Positions 55,717-64,000 of a stretch of DNA of 64,000 bases are shown here, in pieces. The DNA is from Gammaproteobacteria bacterium. Lineage in GTDB: Bacteria > Pseudomonadota > Gammaproteobacteria > Steroidobacterales > Steroidobacteraceae. Position 1 is the first letter of the stretch. Each line of letters begins with the position of its first letter. The notes under the pieces were generated by a model. The model worked only from the letters and a program-made list of their open reading frames with translations, did not search any database and was not told the DNA's origin. The position numbers and the translations under genes were made by a program. Location of the stretch: assembly GCA_003137095.1 (NCBI GenBank), contig PLET01000125.1, positions 101,794-165,793 on the forward strand. Reading direction: 5' to 3'.

Positions 55717-57207
55717 ATGTTGCGGCCGCACGCCGTCGTCATCGGCAGCGGATTCGGGGGGCTCGCCGCCGCGATCCGGCTCGGCGCACGCGGCTACCGC
55801 GTCACCGTGTTGGAGCGGCTGGAAGGGCCGGGCGGACGGGCCGGCGTCTTCAGGCAGGACGGATTCACCTTCGATGCCGGGCCCACCATCATCACCGCGC
55901 CGTTTCTATTCGAGGAGCTGTGGCGGCTGTGCAATCGCAATCTGGCGGACGATGTGGAATTGCGGTCGATGCATCCTTTCTATCGCATACAATTTGACGA
56001 CGGATCGATTCTCGACTGCTCCGCCGACGATGCCTCCATGGCGGAGCAGATCAACCGCTTCGCACCGGCGGATCTGGACGGTTACCGGCGCTTCCTGCAG
56101 GCGAGCGAAGCAATCTACAAAGTCGCGTTCGAGCGCCTGGGCGCCGTGCCCTTCGATTCCATCATGGACATGGTGCGCCTCGCGCCGGAATTGCTGCGGC
56201 TGCGAAGCTATCTGACCATCCACGGCCTGGCCGCCAGCTACGTCAAGGATCCACGGCTGCGGTTCGCACTCAGCTTTCATCCCCTGTTCGTGGGCGGCAA
56301 TCCCTTCACCACCACGTCGATCTATGGATTGATCGCGTTTCTGGAGCGCAAATGGGGCGTGCACTTCGCCATGGGCGGCACCGGAAGCATCGTCAAGGGC
56401 CTGGTCCGGTTGATCGAGGGGCAGGGCGGCCGTCTGCGCTATCGGGCGGACGTGGCGCAAATCATGCTCGTCGGTCGCCGCGCCGCGGGCGTCAGGCTGT
56501 CGAGCGGCGAGCAGATCGCGGCGGACATCGTCGTATCCGACGCCGATTCGGCCGCGACCTACGCGCAGCTTCTGCCGGAATCGGCGAGGCGCCGTTGGAC
56601 CGATCGGAAATTGCGGCGCGCGCGATACTCAATGAGCCTGTTCATCTGGTATTTCGGGACCCGCTGCAAATACGAGGACGTGCCGCATCACACCATCCTG
56701 GTGGGTCCACGCTATCGCGAATTGCTGCGCGACATCTTCGATCGAAAGGTGCTGGCCGAGGATTTCAGCCTGTATTTGCACCGGCCGACGGCCACCGACA
56801 CCTCGCTCGCACCGCCCGGTTGCGATGCGTTCTACGTGCTGTCCCCGGTTCCGCATCTCGGCGCCGATGTCGACTGGCGTGCGCGGGCGGAGGGCTACCG
56901 GCAGGCCATCGAGCAGCACCTGGGTGCGACTTTGCTGCCGGGTCTGAAGCATAATGTGATCAGTTCGCGCATCATGACGCCTCTGGATTTTCGCGATCGG
57001 CTGTCGTCGGTCAACGGCGCCGCCTTCGGGCTCGAACCGATCCTGTCGCAAAGCGCGTGGTTCAGGCCGCACAATCGAAGCGAGGATGTGGAGGGTTTGT
57101 TTTTGGTCGGCGCCGGTACACATCCGGGTGCCGGCCTTCCCGGGGTGATTTCTTCCGCGCGCGTTCTTGATGCAGTGGTCCCGCATGCCGATGCGTTCAA
57201 GCGATAG
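55717..57207 (+). CDS. crtI: Phytoene desaturase
   Basis: The 496-residue FAD-dependent desaturase converts phytoene to neurosporene or lycopene in bacterial carotenoid synthesis. Landmarks are the FAD motif VVIGSGFGGLAAAIRLGARG (residues 7-26), DAGPTIITAPFLFEELW near residue 55 and the C-terminal signature LFLVGAGTHPGAGLPGVISSA. The ATG at 55717 puts the nucleotide-binding motif at the normal distance from the start. Upstream GTG codons of the minisatellite are in frame and could give longer forms. It overlaps crtB by 23 bases. Confidence 0.93.
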   Translation: MLRPHAVVIGSGFGGLAAAIRLGARGYRVTVLERLEGPGGRAGVFRQDGFTFDAGPTIITAPFLFEELWRLCNRNLADDVELRSMHPFYRIQFDDGSILDCSADDASMAEQINRFAPADLDGYRRFLQASEAIYKVAFERLGAVPFDSIMDMVRLAPELLRLRSYLTIHGLAASYVKDPRLRFALSFHPLFVGGNPFTTTSIYGLIAFLERKWGVHFAMGGTGSIVKGLVRLIEGQGGRLRYRADVAQIMLVGRRAAGVRLSSGEQIAADIVVSDADSAATYAQLLPESARRRWTDRKLRRARYSMSLFIWYFGTRCKYEDVPHHTILVGPRYRELLRDIFDRKVLAEDFSLYLHRPTATDTSLAPPGCDAFYVLSPVPHLGADVDWRARAEGYRQAIEQHLGATLLPGLKHNVISSRIMTPLDFRDRLSSVNGAAFGLEPILSQSAWFRPHNRSEDVEGLFLVGAGTHPGAGLPGVISSARVLDAVVPHADAFKR

Positions 57208-58276
57208 CACCTTTGCCTCCTTTGCCGACGTCGCGGCCTGCCGTGCGATGCTGCGCGGCGGGTCTAGATCGTTCTTCGTGGCATCACTGGTGCTGCCGAA
57301 GCAGGTGCGATTGCCCGCAACCGGGCTGTATGCGTTTTGCCGCATGGCCGACGATGCCATCGACTACGGCAGCAATCGCGCCCTCGCCCTGCAGGATTTG
57401 CGCGAGCGGCTCGATCGCATCTACCGCGGCGAACCGTTCGACATCGCAGCCGACCGGGCTTTCGCGGACACGGCGGCACGGTATGCGATACCGCAGGCAT
57501 TCCCGGCTGCCCTGCTCGAGGGCTTCGAATGGGATTCGGTGAACCGCCGCTACGAGGATCTGCCGTCGCTGACTGCGTACGCGGTGCGGGTGGCGGGCAC
57601 GGTCGGCGCCATGATGGCCATGATCATGGGCGTGCATGATCCGGTCTTGATCGCGCGCGCTTGCGATCTTGGGGTCGCCATGCAATTGACCAACATTGCA
57701 CGCGACGTCGGCGAGGATGCCCGTTTGGGACGCCTGTATCTGCCGCTTGCCTGGCTGCGCGCCGCCGGCATCGACCCGGATCTTTGGCTGGCGCGGCCGA
57801 CGTTCAGCCGCGAATTGTCCGGGGTGATTGAACAGCTGTTGCAGATCGCGAACCAACTCTACGCGCGCGCGGATCTCGGGCTCGCGAAGCTGCCGACGGC
57901 GTGCCGGCCCGGCATGTATGCAGCCCGCCTGCTGTACGCCGAGATCGGCCACGAGCTGGCGCGGCTCGGAATGGACTCGGTCAACCGCCGAGCCGTCGTG
58001 CCCTGGCCGCGCAAGGCGCGTATTCTCGGTGCAAGCGTGATTGCAACGGCGCGCGCCGCGCCGCCGCTTCCCGCGGTCGTGCTGGCCGAGGCGCAATTCC
58101 TGCTCGATGCGCTGACACCCCCGGATGCTGCGGCGCCCGCCGCGGCGGCGGCGAAGCCGGCGCGCCTGCGGGTGCGCTGGCCGCGGGTGGAGGATCGGGT
58201 GATCTGGCTGATCGACCTGTTCGAACGGCTGGAACGGCGCGAGCGATCGCAGCGTGCGGCAATGAATGCCTCATGA
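57185..58276 (+). CDS. crtB: Phytoene synthase
   Basis: The 363-residue synthase joins two GGPP to phytoene. It has GGSRSFFVASLVLP, the first Asp-rich motif in CRMADDAIDYGSN and the second in LTNIARDVGEDARLGRLYLP. These coordinate the Mg-diphosphates of the two substrates. The ATG at 57185 (MPMRSS) lies inside the last 8 codons of crtI; a second ATG six bases on, and one at 57167, are alternatives. The C-terminal extension is Ala/Arg-rich. Its end overlaps the convergent crtC gene by six bases. Confidence 0.93.
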   Translation: MPMRSSDSTFASFADVAACRAMLRGGSRSFFVASLVLPKQVRLPATGLYAFCRMADDAIDYGSNRALALQDLRERLDRIYRGEPFDIAADRAFADTAARYAIPQAFPAALLEGFEWDSVNRRYEDLPSLTAYAVRVAGTVGAMMAMIMGVHDPVLIARACDLGVAMQLTNIARDVGEDARLGRLYLPLAWLRAAGIDPDLWLARPTFSRELSGVIEQLLQIANQLYARADLGLAKLPTACRPGMYAARLLYAEIGHELARLGMDSVNRRAVVPWPRKARILGASVIATARAAPPLPAVVLAEAQFLLDALTPPDAAAPAAAAAKPARLRVRWPRVEDRVIWLIDLFERLERRERSQRAAMNAS

Positions 58277-59335
58277 AAAGCGCGGCATGCGAAACGGCAG
58301 CAGACATTGCACCCAGCGGGACCTGAAGCGGTCCAGCGAGAGGCTCTCGTGAATGGCCTCCGCGGGCACGCCCAGCAGGTGGGTGTGGATCAGCGAGCGG
58401 CTGTAGAAGGGCGCATCCTCGAGAGTTCTTGACACCCGCGCCCGAAAGCCGTCGTCGGCCCGGGTATGGCGCTGCACCCGCCAGCCGCTCGGATCGAGTG
58501 CCACGGGCGAGGGCGGTTCGATGTCCTGGGCTCCACCGCCGTGATCGAATTTCAGTGCGAGGGTGCGCGGCGGGGAATTCCTCGGCACCACGTCATACAG
58601 CACCACCGTGCCGTCGGGCACGTGGGCGCGCGACCACGTCCACGAGGCGAAGCCGTCCTCCAGGGGTTCATCTCCGGCATTCGAATCCAGATACGCCGAC
58701 CCCTGCCAGTTGCGGGCCGGTTCGTCGAGCTGCACGTCGATGCGTGCGGAGGGCGCAAGCGGCGACCAGCGATGCCGGCCGGCGCCGTCCAGATCAAAGT
58801 TTCGCTCGCAAAGTGCACGCGGTGTGACGCGGATGGTGCCGCGCACGCGGCGCGGCAGCGGCGCGCAAATCTCATCGATCCGGATCTCGAGCGTCGCGCC
58901 GGTCCAGCGCATGCAACTGCCACCGATGGCAAGACTGGATGAATTGCGCTGCACGGCCGAACGTCCGCGTTCGGTCATCGCCCAGCGCCCACCACGCGCC
59001 CCATAGAGCGCCACATTGAACGCGCAGTGATTCATTGGGTCGGCTGCTCCGCGGCGCCGTGCCCATGCGTAATAGGGCGAAAAGACGCTGCCCACGAACG
59101 CGATCAGCGTCAGTCCGGACTCGCCGTCATCGCTCAACGCATCGAGGTACCACCAGGCATAGCCACCGGGCGGGACCGGCGAATCGAAGTGTGATCCTCC
59201 ACGATGCTGGCCGCCGCGAGACGGCCCGAGGTGGCCGCCATCGGCACCCCGGCTCCCGGATGCGTGCTGCCGCCTGCCAGATACAGTCCCGGGATCGAGC
59301 TGCGGGAACCCGGCCGGACGAAGGATGCTCTCCAT
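58271..59335 (-). CDS. crtC: Carotenoid 1,2-hydratase, start unresolved
   Basis: CrtC adds water across the terminal double bond of neurosporene or lycopene to form hydroxyneurosporene or rhodopin. The family region begins about 59191 with FDSPVPPGGYAWWYLDALSD, then LIAFVGSVFSPYYAWARRRG, DPMNHCAFNVALYGARG and the Trp-rich C-terminus. No ATG, GTG or TTG is available in frame between that point and the ATG at 59335. That ATG would add about 48 unconserved residues and overlap crtD by about 200 bases. A noncanonical start, or an unusual reinitiation after crtD, may apply. It is coupled with crtD on the minus strand. Confidence 0.85.
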   Translation of the reverse strand: MESILRPAGFPQLDPGTVSGRRQHASGSRGADGGHLGPSRGGQHRGGSHFDSPVPPGGYAWWYLDALSDDGESGLTLIAFVGSVFSPYYAWARRRGAADPMNHCAFNVALYGARGGRWAMTERGRSAVQRNSSSLAIGGSCMRWTGATLEIRIDEICAPLPRRVRGTIRVTPRALCERNFDLDGAGRHRWSPLAPSARIDVQLDEPARNWQGSAYLDSNAGDEPLEDGFASWTWSRAHVPDGTVVLYDVVPRNSPPRTLALKFDHGGGAQDIEPPSPVALDPSGWRVQRHTRADDGFRARVSRTLEDAPFYSRSLIHTHLLGVPAEAIHESLSLDRFRSRWVQCLLPFRMPRFS

Positions 59336-60669
59336 CCATGGGAGGCCGGTCCATAGAGCGCACCGCCCGTCGCCGGATACAGCCGCTCGAAATCCGCGGG
59401 AGTGGTCACCTGCGGGGCCGAGGTGCGATGTACCGTCAATCCGCATGTCCGCAGCAGTTCGAAAACTCGCGATTCGCATTGCTCGATCTCCGCTGATTCG
59501 AATGGATGAACATCGCCGGTGGGCGGGGCGTTGACCAGGCAGAACAGCCGCTCCGCCGCCAGCGATTCCCCGCCCGGATCGCATCGGTCTTGCGCACAGA
59601 CGTAGACGGTCGGTCCGGAGGGCAGCCGTCCGCGCCGGAATATGTCGTCGAATTCCGCCGCATAATCGGCGCTGAAAAATACCGTGTGCCGTGCCAGCTC
59701 GAATCCCTCGGTGCGTGCGAGCATATTCCAGGTCACGGCGGACAGCGAGCGGGCTGCGCGCGCTGTCGGGCGCACACTGCGGGCTGCCGCCGGTCCGAAC
59801 AGCCCCGCTGCGAGCGCGCCGTTATCCGCGTTGCAGACCACCGCATCGACGGCGATTCTCTCCCCGCCGGCGGTTTCCACCGCGCTGACCCGCGCGCCCT
59901 CCACGTGGATCCTGGCGATCTCCGTCGAGTAGTTGAGCGCCGCGCCGTGACGGGCCGCCACCGCGGCGAGCGCCGCCGCCAGGCGGTGCATGCCGCCCTC
60001 GACATACCACACGCCGGCCTGCTCCACATGCGCGATGAGCATCAAGGTGGCCGGCGACTGGAAGGGCGAAGATCCACAATACGTGGCATAGCGGCCGAAG
60101 AGCTGGCGCAGGCGCGCATCGGCGAAGAAGTGCTTCAAATCCTGGGACAGCGTCGTGAACGGATTGATGTTCAAGAGCTCGCCCAGACCGCCGAAACCGG
60201 CGCGCCGCACCAGATCGAAGGGCGTCGGACGCGCGGCCCGGATGAAGGTCTGCTCCAGCGTGGTAAAAATGCGCCGCGCCTGGGCGGCGAATCGCACGAA
60301 ACCTTCCGCCTCGGAGCGGCCGGCAAACCGGCCGATGGCGTCGGCCGACTGCCGCAGGTCCGCATACAGATCGAGCCGCTCGCCGGCACTCCAGGCGTGA
60401 CGGGCGAGCACCCGCGCCGGCACCAGCTTCAGATGCGCGTCCAGGCTGTCTCCCGCATGCGCAAAGATCTCGTCGAATACCTCGCGCAGGGTGAATACCG
60501 TCGGTCCGGCGTCCATGCGCCGGCCGCCCACTTCGATTTCGCGCATCTTGCCGCCCGGCGAGGCACTGCGTTCGAACAGGCAGACCTCGAAGCCGGCCGC
60601 GGCCAATTCCAGCGCGGCAACCAGGCCTGCGATGCCGGCTCCAATGACCGCTATCCGCGAGCTGCGCAA
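59134..60669 (-). CDS. crtD: 1-hydroxycarotenoid 3,4-desaturase
   Basis: The 511-residue FAD enzyme, related to CrtI, introduces the 3,4 double bond in spheroidene/spirilloxanthin synthesis. It shows AVIGAGIAGLVAALELAAAG, DAGPTVFTLREVFDEIF, TYCGSSPFQSPATLMLIAHVEQ (CrtD-specific) and GLYLAGGSTHPGAGVPMA. It starts at TTG 60669 after GGGGAG. The final codons run on beyond the family end, overlapping crtC. It is divergent from crtE across a shared CrtJ/PpsR-type region. Confidence 0.9.
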   Translation of the reverse strand: MRSSRIAVIGAGIAGLVAALELAAAGFEVCLFERSASPGGKMREIEVGGRRMDAGPTVFTLREVFDEIFAHAGDSLDAHLKLVPARVLARHAWSAGERLDLYADLRQSADAIGRFAGRSEAEGFVRFAAQARRIFTTLEQTFIRAARPTPFDLVRRAGFGGLGELLNINPFTTLSQDLKHFFADARLRQLFGRYATYCGSSPFQSPATLMLIAHVEQAGVWYVEGGMHRLAAALAAVAARHGAALNYSTEIARIHVEGARVSAVETAGGERIAVDAVVCNADNGALAAGLFGPAAARSVRPTARAARSLSAVTWNMLARTEGFELARHTVFFSADYAAEFDDIFRRGRLPSGPTVYVCAQDRCDPGGESLAAERLFCLVNAPPTGDVHPFESAEIEQCESRVFELLRTCGLTVHRTSAPQVTTPADFERLYPATGGALYGPASHGWRASFVRPGSRSSIPGLYLAGGSTHPGAGVPMAATSGRLAAASIVEDHTSIRRSRPVAMPGGTSMR

Positions 60670-60705
60670 TTTTTGGAACTCCCCGCTGAATCATTTCAAT
60701 AATCG

Positions 60706-60768
60706 TTGACGATGCTGACGGTCGTGTCTATATTATCTGACAGCCGGATGTGACAAGAAGAATTTACA
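60706..60768 (+). promoter_or_regulatory. crtE/crtD divergent promoter with tandem CrtJ/PpsR-type sites
   Basis: For crtE, TTGACG (60706-60711), a 17-bp spacer and TATATT (60729-60734) form a good promoter. Site 1 is TGTCTATATTATCTGACA (60725-60742, TGT-N12-ACA) and covers the -10. Site 2 is TGACAAGAAGAATTTACA (60751-60768), exactly 8 bp later. On the other strand TTGTCA (60756-60751) and TAATAT (60735-60730) could serve crtD, with a short 15-bp spacer. Both directions would be blocked by a bound repressor. Confidence 0.72.
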
Positions 60769-60784
60769 ATTGACAGGAGCTGCC

Positions 60785-61654
60785 GTGGATTCCATGTCGC
60801 GAGTTGAGCGCTCGTTGGCCCAAGCAATCGGGCTTGCACAAGGATCGGATGGCCCGCCATCGCTGACGGCTGCGATGCGCTACGCGGTGATCCCCGGTGG
60901 CGCCAGAATACGTCCGCGACTGTGCCTCGCCGTGGCACGGGCCTGCGGCGATGACCAGCCGGCCCTGTCCGCGGCGGTAGCCGCGTCCATCGAACTGTTG
61001 CACTGTGCCTCCCTGGTGCACGATGACCTGCCGTGCTTCGACGACGCGGCGCTTCGCCGCGGCAAGCCGTCGGTGCACAAGGCCTACGGCGAGCAGATCG
61101 CCGTGCTGGTGGGCGATGCGTTGATCGTGCTGGGTTTTCAGTCGATCGCAGTGGCCTCGCAGGTCGCACCGCAGCGTCTCGCTGCACTGATCGCCATTCT
61201 GGCACGCTCGGTGGGCGCACCGGGTGGAATCATCGCCGGGCAGGCCTGGGAGAGCGAGGCGAAAATATCCCTGACCGAGTATCAAAAGGCCAAGACCGGC
61301 GCCCTGTTTGCGGCGGCCACCGCAGCCGGCGCCTGCTCGGCCGGCTGGGACGAGGCGCCATGGCACGCGCTGGGAGAGCGCATCGGCGAGGCTTATCAGA
61401 TTGCCGACGACATCCGTGACGTCGTCCTGAGCGAGCGGGATTTGGGCAAGCCGACAGGGCGCGACCATGTGCTCGGCCGGCCCAACGCGGTGCACAAGCT
61501 CGGCATCGCGACCGCCGTGAGCCGTCTCGAAGATCTGGTCGGCTCCGCGATCGAGTCCATCCCCAAATGTCCGGGCGCATCGGACCTGCGCGCCCACATC
61601 CTGGCAGAAGCCAGCCGCCTGTTACCGCGTGAGTTGGCGAGACCGGCTGCATAA
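60785..61654 (+). CDS. crtE: Geranylgeranyl diphosphate synthase
   Basis: The 289-residue prenyltransferase makes GGPP, the C20 precursor of phytoene and of the bacteriochlorophyll tail. The first Asp-rich motif is HDDLPCFDD (residues 79-87), the second is QIADDIRD, and GGARIRPRL is the isopentenyl-diphosphate-binding segment. GTG 60785 is chosen because AGGAG ends five bases upstream and the family N-terminus follows. A TTG at 60770 would add five residues and lose the ribosome site. It heads crtE-crtF-bchC. Confidence 0.93.
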   Translation: MDSMSRVERSLAQAIGLAQGSDGPPSLTAAMRYAVIPGGARIRPRLCLAVARACGDDQPALSAAVAASIELLHCASLVHDDLPCFDDAALRRGKPSVHKAYGEQIAVLVGDALIVLGFQSIAVASQVAPQRLAALIAILARSVGAPGGIIAGQAWESEAKISLTEYQKAKTGALFAAATAAGACSAGWDEAPWHALGERIGEAYQIADDIRDVVLSERDLGKPTGRDHVLGRPNAVHKLGIATAVSRLEDLVGSAIESIPKCPGASDLRAHILAEASRLLPRELARPAA

Positions 61655-61660
61655 ATCCGC

Positions 61661-62770
61661 ATGGCCTGGTCGGATCGAGTTCTCGCGATTCGTGACCGCT
61701 GGCTGTCGAGTCCCCGATTTCAGCGCTGGGCCGCCGCGTTTCCTCTGACCCGACCCACCGCCAGGCGCCGCGCCCGGGCGCTGTTCGACGTGTGCGCGGG
61801 ATTCGTGTATTCGCAGATTCTGTTCGCCTGCGTGCGGCTCAAGTTGTTCGATCTGCTGGCGGAGGAGCCGCAAAGCGCGGCAGGCATCGCCGCCCGGCTG
61901 AGTCTGCCGCTGGATTCCACTCAGCGCCTGCTGGATGCCGCCGTTTCACTGCGGCTGGTCGAGAAGCGCTCGGCCGAGCGCTACGGCTTGGGCGCACTCG
62001 GCGCGGCGCTGGTGGGCAATCCGGCCGTGGGTGCCATGGTCGAGCACCACAGTCTGCTGTACGTGGATCTGCATGATCCGGTCGGTCTGCTGCGCGGCAA
62101 CGCGCCGAAGACCGAACTCGCGAAATATTGGACCTATTCTGCAGAGGAGCCGGCCGGGGCATCGGGCCGGCCGGGGCCCGATTACACGGCGCTCATGTCC
62201 AGTTCGCAGCCGCTGGTGGCCAGTGAGGTCCTCGATGCCTACCCGATTCAAAAGCATCGTTGCCTGCTCGATGTGGGTGGGGGCGACGGGAGCTTTCTCA
62301 TCGAGGCATCGAAGCGCGCGCAGCATCTGCAACTGATGTTGTTCGACCTGCCGCCGGTGGCGAAGACCGCGGCGTTGCGCTTCGAGGCTCTCGGACTCGG
62401 CCCGCGCACGCGCGCCATCAGCGGCAATTTCCTCACGGACGAGTTGCCAGACGGCGCGGATGTACTGTCGCTGGTGCGCGTCATTCATGACCACAACGAC
62501 GATGCAGCCATGGCGCTGCTGCGGGCCGCCTACCGGGCGCTGCCGGCTGAGGGTGTTCTGCTGCTGGCCGAGCCGATGTCGGGGACGCCGGGCGCGGCTA
62601 CGGTTGGCGATGCCTACTTTGGTTTTTATCTGCTCGCCATGGGTCGCGGCAGACCGCGGACGCCCGAGAACCTGCAGCAAATGCTGCTGGCCGCGGGATT
62701 CAAAGGCACGCAATTGATGCGCACTCGACAGCCTTTGCAGAGCCGGCTGCTGGTCGCCCAGAAAGGCTGA
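61661..62770 (+). CDS. crtF: 1-hydroxycarotenoid O-methyltransferase
   Basis: The 369-residue SAM-dependent O-methyltransferase methylates the tertiary hydroxyl made by CrtC. It has an N-terminal dimerisation domain (VYSQILFACVRLKLFDLLAE) and a Rossmann domain with the SAM motif CLLDVGGGDGSFLIEA (residues about 205-220). The catalytic region contains VLSLVRVIHDHNDD. Together with crtC and crtD it predicts a methoxylated spheroidene- or spirilloxanthin-series carotenoid. It follows crtE by six bases and precedes the bchC promoter. Confidence 0.93.
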   Translation: MAWSDRVLAIRDRWLSSPRFQRWAAAFPLTRPTARRRARALFDVCAGFVYSQILFACVRLKLFDLLAEEPQSAAGIAARLSLPLDSTQRLLDAAVSLRLVEKRSAERYGLGALGAALVGNPAVGAMVEHHSLLYVDLHDPVGLLRGNAPKTELAKYWTYSAEEPAGASGRPGPDYTALMSSSQPLVASEVLDAYPIQKHRCLLDVGGGDGSFLIEASKRAQHLQLMLFDLPPVAKTAALRFEALGLGPRTRAISGNFLTDELPDGADVLSLVRVIHDHNDDAAMALLRAAYRALPAEGVLLLAEPMSGTPGAATVGDAYFGFYLLAMGRGRPRTPENLQQMLLAAGFKGTQLMRTRQPLQSRLLVAQKG

Positions 62771-62778
62771 GGTAGAAG

Positions 62779-62822
62779 TGTTAAGGTATATTGACATGTG
62801 TATTAGTCAGCGTATCGTGACA
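62779..62822 (+). promoter_or_regulatory. bchC promoter with tandem CrtJ/PpsR-type sites
   Basis: Site 1 is TGTTAAGGTATATTGACA (62779-62796, TGT-N12-ACA) and contains the -35 TTGACA (62791-62796). Then come a 16-bp spacer and TATCGT (62813-62818) as a weaker -10. Site 2 is AGTCAGCGTATCGTGACA (62805-62822), 8 bp after site 1. In Rhodobacter the bchC promoter is a known CrtJ target with the same spacing. Confidence 0.68.
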
Positions 62823-62865
62823 CTCGGTCCGGCGCATCCGGACGCATGGAGATCTCATAAGGCGC

Positions 62866-63834
62866 ATGAATTCCGCGGCTTCCATTGATTCCCTCAGCAC
62901 ACTTGCGGTGGTGTTGGAGCGGCCCGAGCAGCTGGTGCTGAGCCGGCTCGACATCAGCTCCCCCGGCGAGGAGGACATCGTCGTCGCCATGGAGTGGTCG
63001 GGTATCAGTACCGGCACGGAGCGGCTGCTGTGGGCCGGACGCATGCCGCCGTTTCCGGGTCTGGGGTACCCGCTGGTTCCCGGCTATGAGTCGGTCGGAC
63101 GCGTAACGCATGCCGGCGCGCGCTGTGGACGAAATGTCGGAGAGCGGGTTTTCGTGCCGGGTGCCCGCTGTTTCGGCGAGGTTCGCGGCCTGTTCGGCGG
63201 CGCTGCTGCACGGGTGGTGGTGCCGGGTGCGCGCGTCACGCCGATCCAGGAGGGCTTGGGCGAGCAGGGCGTGTTGCTCGCGTTGGCCGCCACGGCCTAT
63301 CACGCCGTTGCCGCCAAACATTCGCGGCCGCCCGATCTCATCATCGGTCATGGTGTGCTCGGTCGGCTGATCGCCCGGCTCGCAGTGCTCACGGGCAGCG
63401 AGCCGCCGGTGGTGTGGGAACGCAATCCGAACCGAAGCGACGGCGCCATGGGCTATCAGGTCCTGCACCCGGACGCGGATTCGCGGCGCGATTACCGCGC
63501 CATCTACGACGTCAGCGGCGACAGCAGCTTGCTCGACACCCTGATCGGGCGGCTGGCGCCCGGCGGGGAAATCGTCCTCGCCGGCTTCTACAGCGAAGCG
63601 CTGTCCTTTGGATTTCCGGCCGCCTTCATGCGTGAAGCGCGCATACGCGTCGCCGCCGAATGGAAAGAGGCGGATTTGCACGCCGTCAAATTGCTGATCG
63701 AATCGGGCCGGCTGAATCTCGGGGGACTGATCACCCACCGGCAGGAGGCCGCGGATGCACCCGCCGCATACCGCACCGCATTCACCGATCCTTCGTGCCT
63801 GAAAATGGTTTTGGACTGGAGAGCCCACACATGA
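62866..63834 (+). CDS. bchC: Bacteriochlorophyllide/chlorophyllide dehydrogenase BchC
   Basis: The 322-residue NAD-dependent enzyme oxidises the C3 hydroxyethyl group to acetyl late in bacteriochlorophyll a synthesis. It is a Zn-less medium-chain dehydrogenase: EWSGISTGTERLLWAGRMP, PLVPGYESVGRV and the cofactor region LIIGHGVLGRLIARL are typical of BchC. MNSAASIDS follows a weak ribosome site; no better upstream start is in frame. It overlaps the next gene, bchX, by four bases (ATGA), so they are coupled. Confidence 0.93.
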   Translation: MNSAASIDSLSTLAVVLERPEQLVLSRLDISSPGEEDIVVAMEWSGISTGTERLLWAGRMPPFPGLGYPLVPGYESVGRVTHAGARCGRNVGERVFVPGARCFGEVRGLFGGAAARVVVPGARVTPIQEGLGEQGVLLALAATAYHAVAAKHSRPPDLIIGHGVLGRLIARLAVLTGSEPPVVWERNPNRSDGAMGYQVLHPDADSRRDYRAIYDVSGDSSLLDTLIGRLAPGGEIVLAGFYSEALSFGFPAAFMREARIRVAAEWKEADLHAVKLLIESGRLNLGGLITHRQEAADAPAAYRTAFTDPSCLKMVLDWRAHT

Positions 63835-64000
63835 GCACCTCGCTGGCGAATTCCGCAACCCTGCGCGCCGAACAATCGCGGCTGCAGGCGCTGCGCGAGG
63901 AGGCGGCGGTCGAGCCGGATCCCGTGTCGACGGCGCCACCCGCGAAGCAAACCCAGGTCATCGCCATTTACGGCAAGGGCGGAATCGGCAAGAGCTTCGC
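63831..64000 (+). CDS. bchX: Chlorophyllide a reductase iron protein, N-terminal fragment
   Basis: The gene runs off the right edge after 56 codons. Following a polar leader of about 45 residues, the reading frame gives QVIAIYGKGGIGKSFA. This is the nucleotide-binding P-loop of the NifH-like BchX subunit, which donates electrons to BchYZ to reduce the C7-C8 bond of chlorophyllide a. It continues from bchC by ATGA overlap. BchY and BchZ are expected next. Confidence 0.93.
   Translation, partial: MSTSLANSATLRAEQSRLQALREEAAVEPDPVSTAPPAKQTQVIAIYGKGGIGKSF

Overview
The window is high-GC bacterial DNA, densely packed with co-directional, overlapping genes. It looks like a purple phototrophic proteobacterium. 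Linked aceA-aceK, abundant DUF1592/DUF1552 and TPR-sulfotransferase proteins and the layout of the photosynthesis genes point to Gammaproteobacteria, possibly a Steroidobacterales/Nevskiales-type lineage. That placement is inference from gene content; no rRNA, tRNA, CRISPR array or insertion sequence was seen.

Left part (1-41000), heterotrophic metabolism. A sugar and organic-acid block (mutarotase fragment, APC permease, secreted six-hairpin-like protein, class III aminotransferase, SMP-30 lactonase, GlxA-type regulator, MFS carrier, hydrolase, aldo/keto reductase) fills 1-10154. A five-gene exported set (DUF1592-type c-heme protein, Tat-exported DUF1552 protein, triple-repeat COG4315-like protein, triheme cytochrome c, alpha/beta hydrolase lacking its nucleophile) runs 10294-18297. 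Then come a TPR-sulfotransferase, a dehydrogenase/enolase-superfamily/GMC-oxidoreductase set with its MFS carrier and LysR regulator, and a dimethylglycine-dehydrogenase-like/Rieske oxygenase/polyamine-binding-protein set. glpK, a large M14-like peptidase and a beta-propeller protein follow. aceA-aceK then diverge from an ScfR-type regulator.

Right part (42488-64000), photosynthesis gene cluster. bchI-bchD encode Mg-chelatase subunits. A complete red-type Calvin-cycle operon (cbbLSXYFP on the minus strand, with divergent cbbR) sits between bchD and bchO. Next are an LH2 operon (pucBA, a hairpin, pucC), a peptide deformylase, crtI-crtB, the divergent crtDC/crtEF pair, bchC and the start of bchX. 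Together these encode late bacteriochlorophyll steps, spirilloxanthin/spheroidene-type carotenoids, an LH2 antenna and CO2 fixation. The reaction-centre genes (pufLM) are not in the window and probably lie beyond bchX.

Regulation. The puc, crtD/crtE and bchC promoter regions each carry a TGT-N12-ACA site (CrtJ/PpsR type) followed exactly 8 bp later by a degenerate second copy. The aceA/scfR intergenic region carries three alternating TTCACA/TGTGAA half-sites, and scfR ends one base before bchI. This suggests that acetate/glyoxylate control and bacteriochlorophyll synthesis may be transcriptionally linked.
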